The translations under genes and the position numbers were made by a program. DNA of 64,000 nt from Siphonodentalium dalli (lineage: Eukaryota > Mollusca > Scaphopoda > Gadilida > Siphonodentaliidae), in assembly GCA_032622095.1 (NCBI GenBank), contig CP136064.1, forward strand, positions 40,697,912 through 40,761,911, in the 5' to 3' direction. Positions 48,604-57,924 of this stretch are shown here, in pieces. Position 1 is the first letter of the stretch. Every line of letters starts with the position of its first letter. The notes under the pieces were generated by a model. It was given only the letters and a program-made list of their open reading frames with translations. It did no database searches and was not told where the DNA came from.

Positions 48604-50004
48604 AATAAATTATGTATATAGGTTTCAATCTTGTAACATATTATCATATACTAAAATAGAATCCTTCCTTCGTCTATGATCTTATATCAATTGAGATGCG
48701 TTTGTTAAAGTGGCAAGTTCGTTTTAAATTTATCTGTTTTATTTAGTAATTTTACTCATTTTAAAAACATGCTCCTGTGCCTAAAGGTACTCTTGAAATC
48801 CGATTTGGTCAACTAACCTACAGTATAGGCCTACTTATAGTATAAAGAAGCAAAATTTGTAAACAAGTGATTTTGAGTAAATTTTTCAAAGAACGCTTGG
48901 TAAATATGAATATAATTTTATTGTTCATCATTCTTCACAGTGTTCAGTACACATTACCATATTTTTTTCTTAGAATAGTTAAGATACTGTATGGAAATTG
49001 TTAAGATTTGGGAAATTATTAAGATTTAAGTTTGAATTTTTTTTTTTTTTAAACCACTATAAAATAAAGTTCACATTTTGTTTTTCTAAGATAATCAATC
49101 ATGAATTATAGTCTTAAAATGGTGTTTTGTTACTGTGAAATATAATATTAATGAACATAATCCTTTATTTAAGGGCTTTGTCAGTGTCACTCCATCAATT
49201 TTTTGGAAAAATCATTTAAATTAAAATGGCTTGACATCAGGGAGCAAATTAACTGGTATCGCATCGCAATATGCTACCCAAATTTGGATAATAGCTATGC
49301 ATTTTGGTATGAATTTTTTATGCTTTTTGAACAATGCTATCTAATCATGTCAATGTGAGGTTATATGCTAATCAAAATTTCAAAAGTTATTTGTTCCCTG
49401 CTTGACATATAGTCCTTAAACGTTTGTTATACTTCGAAGTGATAACACTATAATCTGGTTGTTTTCTTATGTTTTTTTTTAAATTAATTTTTATTTTATC
49501 ACAACCCAAAGGATGTTTTACGGTTCGTAAGCGACGCAAGTATAGTTGTGACATCACTAATTTCTATACTCCATCAACCTGAAAAAAATGTTTTTACATC
49601 CGGGCGATTCGGACTTATGGGCCCCAGTGGCGGCCGCCATTGATGAATAACCTCGAACCAGCCTGTAAAATGAATTGACAAATTAACAAAACAAATTTAT
49701 TTTTCTTCTTCGATCAGCCTCCCCACAACAACACTATTAAATTTGAAAACCAAATCAACTTTATTCAAAATTAAATGATTAATGTGGATTTAGTTGACCT
49801 AGATGCATAGCATTCGGCAAACCTCGTCAGATTCCGTACCGTTTCAGTTAGGTCAACGTTGCAAATGATGACGTAATTTTCGTCATAAAATGGCGTCGAC
49901 CAGACCAGTGGAGTTAGTTATTGGCGCTTGCCATTGGAACTTCAGTTGTGGTTCTCGTACTGAATTTTATGGGTATAAGCCACTCGATTGGGCATACATT
50001 GTGT
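48604..50004. other. Intergenic, nothing recognised
   Basis: AT-rich sequence. 49418-49500 resembles 17325-17390 (tttatacttcgaagtgat). A short open frame at 49891-50012, interrupted by the hAT element, has no recognisable homology. Confidence 0.45.
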
Positions 50005-50247
50005 GTGAAGCCCAGTGTTCGCGCTGGACCGAAAAAAACTTTTATTAGCCAAATGAAAAAAACTTTAGCCAAATGTTTTTTGGCCAAATTAAAAACAACT
50101 TTGGCCAAATTAAATCATCGTTTTCTGGTCGGTTCACAATTAATGACTAAAACGTAAAATCTAACAGACAAAGGTAAAATACACAATAGTTTAAATAATT
50201 TTTATATATATCATTTATTAAAAATTTATTAATCTTTATGTGAAAGA

Positions 50248-51144
50248 CAGGGTTGGCTGATTTAAATCACGCGATTTAAATCATTGATTTAAATCAAGAT
50301 TTAAATCAATGATTTTTTTCAAAAAAATCATTGATTTAAATCAAAAAATTGGAAATGATTGCATATGTCAAGAATTTGCATTATCTAACAAGGTTTTTTG
50401 TAAACTATAACATGATTATGATTAAACAATATACAAAATTGGATAATAGATATGAAATTGTGCAGTAATTGTCAACCCTATACAAAACAGGCATACTGCA
50501 TGGTACCGTGATTACTGCTCCAACGGCTTGTTCCACTTATTTGTAACTACAATCAGATTCAGCACTCCTCATTACACTATTAAATTTCCTTTTCTGATTG
50601 CCATACATGTATATGCCAACCAAGTAATTCTACCATATACTCTGCCATCTAAACTACTCTAGTTGTCTAATGTCCATACTTGATATATGGTGTGATTACA
50701 TGTATGTCTTCAAGTCACGGAGGAGCAAAGGTGATTGATAATATATTCAGTTCTCAGCCAAAATTTACTAAATTTATTAGTAAATCTTTAAGCACAGGTC
50801 TACTTATCCAGATATCACAACATTGGAACTCACATGGACCTAGTGTATGCACAATTGAAGTCCATGGTTGCTATATCTGTTTTGCCATGATATTTGTGCT
50901 CGATACATGTAGTTATACAAAAAATAATAAATAATAACAGAATTTTGATTAATCCAGCCTTGGATATAATAAGCAACACCTTTTAGAACCTTCATTTATC
51001 AAAGACATTGCACAATTGCATATTTTCATAACAATTAGAAGAAAAAAATCAAAAAAATCGATTTAAATCAAATAAATCTGATTTAAATCAATTAAATCGA
51101 TTTTTTTGATTTATTTAAAAAAATCAAAAAAATCACCAACCCTG
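50248..51144. mobile_element. Second hAT-like element nested in the first
   Basis: The ends cagggttggctgatttaaat and ttttttgatttatttaaaaa...aaaaatcaccaaccctg are inverted, with multiple gatttaaatca palindromes at both ends, a terminal style known from hAT elements. tgaaag lies on both sides, but not exactly abutting. No transposase. Confidence 0.75.
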
Positions 51145-51161
51145 GACTGAAAGAGTGATTT

Positions 51162-51187
51162 GGGGGGGGGGGGGGGGGGGGGGGGGG
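51162..51187. repeat. Run of 26 G
   Basis: A homopolymer tract directly after the nested element. Similar G or C runs are scattered through the window. Confidence 0.9.
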
Positions 51188-52785
51188 AGTAACCCGGTAT
51201 TGTCCTTCTTAATGTCATTTTGTTTTGTTTTATATCAATATCTATTTTTAAATCATTAAATAGTTATCCTTGCGAAAATATCTAAGTGACATCTGGAAAC
51301 TAATAACTTAATATTGTTACGCCATCATCAAATTACAATCTGTCATAAAAGCATGCATATTATTTTGACTGTATCGGTATTGACGACAAATAGCCACAAA
51401 ATATCTGTCGTGATTCACATTTGGCTGATTAAGCTATTGTCTTACACTTGGTGCTCATAAACATCGACCGTCATAAATACAATGTCATCATAAACATGCA
51501 TTGTACAGGCGCGCCGTGAGTGACCAGACAGACAATGGGCTGACTGGGGGATTAGGGGATTAAATGTAAAAATTAATAATGACCTTTTGCTGCTTCGTGC
51601 AGAGTGACGTAATCTTTCTCCAGATTAAAACAGCCTGCACATGTTACGAACAAATTGCTTGTATACCGGCGTCAATGCACTTTACAAAACATTGCTTTCT
51701 TCACATTGTCATAATTCAACCACGGTCGGTTTAATGTCCATGCGTCTTTGTTTGTCCGTCTTGTGAAAACTAAAGATGATTGCATATCACTTTATGATCG
51801 CTTGGTTGATAGAGTTGTCGATCGGGTTTCCCTTTGTACGATATTTCATAAGTACGACAATAATGAAATGCTTTCGTCACCTAACTTCGTCTTGAATGTC
51901 GATCTATTGAGCGCTTTTATTAATTAGCTTTCTGGCTCCATGCTATCAGTCTCCATTTGGGTTCAAAAAAAGTTTAGCCAAAAGTTTAGCCAAATGAAAT
52001 TTTTATTAGCCAAATTCGAAAAATATTAGCCATTGGCTAATTTGGCTACCGACAGCGCGAACACTGGTGAAGCCTCCACTCCAGACTTCTGAAGTTGAAC
52101 AGTGAAAATGAAACTCAGTCAGTCGGAAAAGAAACTGATTAATGATGAGTCTGTGACTGAAAAAATATGAAAATGAATCTGTGACTGAAAAAATATGAAA
52201 ATGAAGGTCACTGGTCTGTGGTCCCCACTCACGGTGATTTGACTTGTTCTGTTAAATGTTAAGTCTTTTTTCACCTGGACTGGTTGGTGTTGCAAGTGGC
52301 AAATTCTGCCTTCTACTTCACCAAATTTAATAGCTGTCACTGCATGTCAGGTCAAGGAAATAAGTAAATGGACATTTAGTTATCACCGACTTCAGGCTCA
52401 GCCTCAATCACTGTGACTCGGGTCAGAATACAATTCTGACCATCTAGAGACTACACACAAAAGTGATAAACATGTGAAGCCTAGTGCGCTATGGACTAAG
52501 TGAGTCCATAAACTTGGTCAGTGAAGAAAAAGAAGAACATCTCCCATTCGCTCTCGGCACACTGCAGAGACAGCAGACTGCAGCGTGACTGAGTGTAGTG
52601 AGAGGATATGTTTGAACAGTTTCCAACTTTCCATCTACGGTATGAATTATGTTTCCTGTGATGGACAGATCAAGTTAAACGTGATTAACTGTTAATAATG
52701 CCATTAACGGTGATTTGTTTTACCATTCTCACTTATTAAATATATCATGATTCTACCACTGTGTTCTCAGTTTAAACTTTAAGCA

Positions 52786-53259
52786 TTAAAGGTACTTAAT
52801 CCGATCAGACGGTCCCATATCAACAAGATACAACAACAACAACATTTCTTCAAAATACGCTATTAGTTCTCAGAATAGATTTATTGCGACGTAATAATTA
52901 CTGCTAACCACTGTCACTATGGTATCAAATTTCCCAAAACTTGTTATTTATCAACAAAATAAGGCCGTATTATCATTTAAGACTTAAGTATCACAACATT
53001 TTGCCATATTACCACTTGATTTTAGAGTTATCCATATTCATCCGCAATTTTGTACGAGACCTTCCGTTGATCACGTGTTTCTGGGCCACATATTATTACA
53101 TATCTCGAGTAATAACAAACTTAAAAAATCGATATTTGATCACTCTGAGCTTTGATGGGTGGGTTCCTTGACTAGAATCAAATATTTGTTACCCTCGAAG
53201 CCCTGCGAAGCCAAAGAATTAGCAATTTAGGAGCGTATGATCGGATTGAGTACCTTTAA
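52786..53259. mobile_element. Complete TTAA-flanked MITE (aggtactcaatcc family)
   Basis: TTAA-AGGTACTTAATCCGATC ... GATCGGATTGAGTACCT-TTAA. It carries (aac)n near the left end. It is the reference copy for the fragments at 21830 and 48345. The TTAA duplication suggests piggyBac mobilisation. Confidence 0.85.
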
Positions 53260-53789
53260 GCGGGAGTTCGGTCAGCAGGGCTAGCAACTATAATGGCTAT
53301 TTGTGGAAACATTATTAGATATAGCCTTGTGTACATTCTATTGTCGACTTGACACATTGGAATAATCGGTTATGCTATACATAATAATTCCGATGCCAAG
53401 CTGGTGGAACTGTCATGACCTTCTACATGACTCATGAGGCAATCCCAGATGGTCATATAATTTGTTAATCTGGTAGCATTTTCTTAGATCATGCCATGAA
53501 TCTCTATTCTAGCTAGTACATATACCCGTCAAGATTATATATTCCACCAGTACGAACCATGACAAGTTTGTAACAATGAAAATAAAAGGCTGCTCGGCCA
53601 CAGTGTCCCCCGAACCGGTAGCTTCATTTGGAGCGGAGGCTTTGTAGAATTATATTATATGGATAAGACACTTGTGCATTGTCTCATTACTGACATGCAT
53701 ACAAATAACCAAATCTTTAAAAAACTCTTAAAGTAAAAATATAACCTCAAATTGGCACAAAATGAAGAAAATTACAAGAAAAATTGAAT
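53260..53789. other. Intergenic, nothing recognised
   Basis: No coding or repeat pattern that I can support. Confidence 0.4.
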
Positions 53790-54270
53790 TTTCTAAGTCG
53801 AAAAGCCCATAACTCTGAGAAAAATCATCGAATCTAAACTTGAGATATCATCCGGACACTGAAAAAGTGAGAAATTTTCTAAGTAAAACAAGTCGAAAAA
53901 GGGCCATAACTCTCGCAAAAATGGGCGGAGCATACCCATATTCGAACTTGACCTGTAAATAGGGCTGATAAACTCACATACCAAATTTGGTTCAGATATG
54001 ATCACACAAACTGAAGTTATCATCCGGAAACCAGAAAATTACAAGATTCTAAGTAAAAAAAGGGCCATAACTCTCGCAAAAATGGGCGGAGCAAACCCAT
54101 ATTCGAACTTGACCTGTATTTTGGTCTGATAAACTCACCTATGAAATTTGCATTTGATCTAATAACCGAAACTAAAGTTATCATCCGGAAACCATTTCCG
54201 GACGCACGGACGGACACACGGATGGACACCGTGCTATTTTAATAGTCCCCTGAATTTTTTTTTTCGGGGG
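53790..54270. repeat. Tandem gggccataactctc repeat with hairpin end
   Basis: Three units of about 160 bp contain aaaaagggccataactctcg, catattcgaacttgacctgt and gttatcatccggaaacc. They end in ggacgcacggacggacacac, then cccctgaa-(t)n-ttcggggg. The minus-strand frames through it are repeats of one phrase and not genes. Confidence 0.8.
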
Positions 54271-54723
54271 ACAAAAAACCAGTACAGGTAATAAATTATA
54301 AAATACCTGTTCCTTAATAAATTAATAATGTATTTAAATGTACGCGATTACGTGAAGGTCCAAACTTAAAAGTGCATGATTTAAGTGACTTTGTGATTGA
54401 TTTTGCTTTCCGTCCTTTACACTCATGTAATTTATCCCGGGCAATTAATTAAATGTTAATATACTCTCAGATGCCTAACAATATTGTCAGCATGTGCTGC
54501 ATGATTATTAATTTTGGATAAAATTTTCAACGATCATTAAATTATTTGGCATAGATACATACAGTACATGTGTATATAGAATTAAATTGCTATCACTATT
54601 ATTAATTTCAGCCTCAAATCCCCACTATCACTATTATTGGCCATCACAATGATTAGGCACATGAGATTATCAGCTCACAAGTGACAAACAAGCATGCAAT
54701 CTCGAGCTTTACCACCCCTACTG

Positions 54724-55700
54724 TTAAGACCATATAGACCATAATCTAACTTGGACTGATCAAATCAAGCATATTCAAACTAAAATCTCCAAAAGCATGG
54801 CCGTGTTCCTACGAGTCAAAAAACAAATAGGCAAATCAGCACTTGTCTCACTATATCAGTGTTTAATTGCTCCTTATTTAAATTATTGCTGTGAAATCTG
54901 GGGAAATGTTTATAGCACCAGGCTTATCCCTCTCAGAAACCTTCAAAAAAAAGCAATGAGAATAATTGATGGAGCTGGATACAGAAGTCATAGTACTCCA
55001 ATATTCCAGAAGTATAAAATCCTGAAACTTGATGACTTGACCAAAATGAACAAACTTGTTACAATGTATAAAGCTAAACATGAGCTTCTACCCCCTAATT
55101 TACAAACATTCTTTGTCACTGTCAAAGGATCACATGAGCACAACACGCGACAAATTGAAAATTTCAGAGTTAGTTACAGGAGAACCAATACCAAAGCATT
55201 TTGTACAAAAAACATTGGAACAACTCTATGGAATTCCTTAGATAAAAACCTAAAGAACTGCGAAAACACTTTTACATTTAAAAGAAAATATAAACTTCAT
55301 CTTTTAGAAAAGTATGTCGAATAGCAGTCCACTCAATGGAAAACCTAAATCAGGAACATGAATAATTCACACATCATTTCAGATATAAAAACATAACAAA
55401 AGAATTGGATAACCGGAAAATAAAAAAAAAAATTCAAAAATAATTATCAAGTTTAACCAAGGGGGTTGCACCTTATAAGTGTAAACTTCTAGCATCCCCC
55501 CTTCAACATATCTTACTTCCATAATACCATATATCATATTAATACATTGGTATCACACTTCCTACTTTCTATTATTACCTCCTATGTATTATGTTGAAAT
55601 TGTATAACTATGTATTACTATGTTATTATTTGTCTATTGACAATTTGTCTATTGACAATTGTATGTGTTGAATGAATAAATAACTCAAACTCAAACTCAA
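54724..55700 (+). mobile_element. LINE 3' fragment with aactc-repeat tail
   Basis: It encodes the C-terminal end of a non-LTR reverse transcriptase (see coding entry), followed by a 3' UTR with gggggttgcaccttataagt and the tail gaatgaataaataactcaaa with three ctcaaa repeats. It is 5' truncated. Confidence 0.82.
54797..55324 (+). pseudogene. LINE reverse transcriptase, C-terminal remnant
   Basis: 175 codons from the first ATG. The frame is open upstream to about 54740 (NLTWTDQIKHIQTKISKSM), the region that follows the RT palm in LINEs. Recognisable wording: LVSLYQCLIAPYLNYCCEIW, LRNLQKKAMRIIDGAGY, HNTRQIENFRV and GTTLWNSLDKNLKN. There is no YADD and no endonuclease, so it is not functional. 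The clade is uncertain (jockey superfamily type). Confidence 0.8.
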
Positions 55701-55905
55701 GTAGATTACTGAGGAACAAGTATTAACAATTAAGATAAATATTTTCTCTGCTTGTTTGTTCATGTTATAAAGTTCGCTGTCAGAACTGGTCAGAACATAA
55801 AAAGCAATTTGTGTAATATGATCTCTAGTAATCTGTACGGACATAGCTATTGTAGAGATACATAACCGGATCTAGTATTTTTTGTGGTTCGATAGTCTAT
55901 TATTG

Positions 55906-56024
55906 CACAGTCCTAGGAATCACTGTCCATGTAATATTAAATTTGATTAAAATATAACAAATAGATCTAGATACATTACCTCTACTATATTTTATTCAAC
56001 TAACAGTGATTCCTAGGGACTGTG
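55906..56024. mobile_element. 119-bp MITE with 7-bp target duplication
   Basis: The termini cacagtcctaggaatcactg and cagtgattcctagggactgt are inverted, flanked by attattg at 55899-55905 and 56025-56031. The interior is AT-rich. Confidence 0.75.
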
Positions 56025-56093
56025 ATTATTGATATTATAATGATAAGGGAATATTGTTTTATGAAAATATTTTTGTATATAGTCTTTTATAGA

Positions 56094-56210
56094 GTGACAA
56101 TAGACAGGCATCTCCTCGGCGTGAGGACTATAATTATGTTGTCTAAAGTGGTATTTTGACAGGCATCTCCTGTTATGAGGAATATAATTATTTTGTGCAG
56201 AGTCGCCGAA
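56094..56210. repeat. Direct repeat gacaggcatctcct
   Basis: Two copies of gacaggcatctcct followed by a tgaggan(t)ataattat stretch, about 55 bp apart. It is non-coding. Confidence 0.6.
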
Positions 56211-56865
56211 GCACCGTCAGATCAGGTAGGGGGGCACCAAAATTAACAAGGATGTGTTTGTCACAACTTTACTCCATAGTCCATTCTCATAATGTATATA
56301 TGGGCACTCCCATGAAACATACATTTTTCAGTTTATAGATGGACGTGTTTTGGGTGGGACACACTAATAGTTGTAGTCCGAGCCCGAGCCCGAGTCCAGT
56401 AAAATGTGTAGTTGGGATATTCAATTTTGTTTATTGTCGTTAATATAATTCCCATAGTGATGAATTTTGGTTTGTGGTAAGTTATGCCAATTACAAATAA
56501 AAAAAACTAAAAAGATAATTTGTAAGTCTTATATTTCAACTTTTATCGACATTTTTCGTTCTCCAGCACACTAAAAGTTGTAGTTGGAATCAGCCGAGCC
56601 GGCCGCCGAGTCGCTAATTAGCTGTTAATTGCTATTGTTAGGAATATGTTGGCGGCTCAAATCAATGGATCAATCATCATACCCAGCGTCCAGCAGCAAA
56701 CGAACTCCGTGGTATATGTGGTATATTCTCTTTAGCGTTTTTGGTAGAATTTTGTACAACCCAGAAAACTGGTAACACTTCTTTATAAATGTTAAATTAC
56801 GCCAACACCTTTTAGATTGTTTGGAACAGAAATGCTTCTCCACATTTCCTTCAAGGAAGAAGCAA

Positions 56866-57045
56866 ATGAAACTCAGTAAGAAGCATGTATTAACGTATGA
56901 ATTGGAACTAGATTGTGATAAATGCCGTTTGCCAAATTTATTTGATGACATGGTCGAATGCTCTAAGGAGGATTGTGAGACATGGGTACACCATATGTGT
57001 ACAGGTGAACCCCAGAGTTATATATGCAACAGTTGTTCAGTTTGA
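56866..57045 (+). CDS. PHD-finger reading frame inside the Mutator-like element
   Basis: 59 codons from the first ATG, in a frame that is open upstream to 56821. It shows a complete C4HC3 zinc-binding set in PHD order: CDKC, then C-x4-C (MVECSKEDCETW), WVHHMC with the Trp two residues before His, and YICNSC. PHD fingers bind histone H3 tails or act in protein contacts. The frame stops at TGA right after the last Cys pair (SCSV). There is no full protein around it, so this is one domain or one exon. PHD fingers also occur in ORF1 of CR1-type LINEs, so capture from a LINE is as possible as capture from a host gene. Confidence 0.65.
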   Translation: MKLSKKHVLTYELELDCDKCRLPNLFDDMVECSKEDCETWVHHMCTGEPQSYICNSCSV

Positions 57046-57081
57046 TCAAAATTATAAATTAGGTTTATTGCTATACATGAT

Positions 57082-57186
57082 GAATCCTACTTATGCCCAA
57101 CTAACCTTGGGATCAGTCACCGTTAGTGGCACACGCTGAACGTGGAGTTCCTTGGTATCGGAAAACGAGGACATAAGTAGGATTCT
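57082..57186. other. Structured unit 1 in the Mutator-like element
   Basis: The ends gaatcctacttatg and cataagtaggattc pair perfectly. Inside are the hairpins gtcac-cgtta-gtggc and cacg-ctgaa-cgtg and the shared core tcggaaaacgagg. It is related to unit 2 at 57224-57330. Confidence 0.65.
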
Positions 57187-57223
57187 AATCATGATTATTT
57201 AAATGTTGATATATATTATAATT

Positions 57224-57330
57224 CAACTGATGCCTAACTCGCCTTGAGGCCAGTCACCATTAGTGACGCACGCTGAACGTGTAGCTCCTTGGTAAACGTA
57301 TCGGAAAACGAGGTAGACATCAGTCGGATT
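57224..57330. other. Structured unit 2 in the Mutator-like element
   Basis: Same core as unit 1 with changed but still pairing ends (caactgatg / catcagtcg) and hairpin gtcac-catta-gtgac. Unclassified; it does not fit tRNA, 5S or U6 as far as I can tell. Confidence 0.65.
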
Positions 57331-57469
57331 ATTATAGTGTCATTATGTAAATAATGTATTAATAATGTACTAATATCACGTTTTATTTCAGGTGTTATTA
57401 ATGTTTTTCAAGTTTATAATTTCAGGTGCAGTTCATGGCGAAGAAGATGGAAGTCAAGATAAAAAAAAC

Positions 57470-57485
57470 GGCCCTTATCAGGGCC
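57470..57485 (+). promoter_or_regulatory. Histone-type 3' stem-loop (candidate)
   Basis: GGCCCT-TATC-AGGGCC, a 6-bp stem with 4-nt loop, preceded by aaaaac and followed by acac. The purine-rich aaagag lies 12 nt downstream, as in the histone downstream element. No histone coding sequence was recognised just upstream. Confidence 0.4.
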
Positions 57486-57924
57486 ACACTTTCTCCTAAA
57501 GAGTAATCTTTAAAATTGCTAAACCTTCATATATTGCTTAATAAAAAGTAATTGTTTGTTTTTATTCCCCACTACTTGCCCTTTGATCTTCATGTGACCC
57601 ACCACTGACTTAATCCAATCAGCCGCCTAACAATAGCAATTAACAGCTAATTAGCGACTCGGCGGCCGGCTCGGCTGATTCCAACTACAACTTTTAGTGT
57701 GCTGGAGAATGAAAACAGTCGATAAAAGTTTAAATATAAGACTTACAAATTATCTTTTTAGTTTGTTTTATTTGTAATTGGCATAACTTACCACAAACCA
57801 AAATTCATCACTATTGGAATTATATTAACGACAATAAACGAAATTGAAAATCCCAACTACACATTTTACTGGACTCGGGCTCGGGCTCGGACTACAACTA
57901 TTAGTGTGTCCCGTTTTGGGTTGT

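Larger units (their letters stand above)
50005..52074. mobile_element. Non-autonomous hAT-like element with 8-bp target duplication
   Basis: The termini CAGTGTTCGCGCTG and CAGCGCGAACACTG (50013-52066) are flanked by gtgaagcc at 50005-50012 and 52067-52074. Sub-terminal ttagccaaat motifs repeat at both ends in opposite orientation. No transposase frame is present. A second hAT-like element is nested inside. Confidence 0.88.
56356..57912. mobile_element. Mutator-like element with 287-bp arms and 9-bp target duplication
   Basis: The arms 56356-56642 and 57626-57912 are inverted over 287 bp (gggacacactaatagttgta to ctgttaattgctattgttag). Direct repeats gttttgggt flank it at 56347-56355 and 57913-57921. 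Long arms plus a 9-bp duplication are the classic Mutator-like (MULE) signature. The 983-bp interior has no recognisable MULE transposase. Instead it holds a PHD-finger reading frame, two related structured units and a histone-type stem-loop, so it may be a gene-fragment carrier. The inserts could also be old transposon parts. Confidence 0.88.

Noticed and set aside
49891-50012. Short frame beginning MASTRPVEL that the hAT element interrupts
   Set aside because: Removing the element extends it only a few codons before a stop. There is no recognisable homology, so gene disruption cannot be claimed.
53793-54229. Two minus-strand frames with SSNMG(M/L)LRPFLRELWPF
   Set aside because: Both are translations of the dispersed gggccataactctc repeat unit.
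57082-57330. tRNA, 5S rRNA, U6 or hammerhead identity for the two structured units
   Set aside because: Anticodon arm, internal control boxes, 5S core, U6 motifs and the CUGAUGA...GAAA core are all absent or wrongly spaced.
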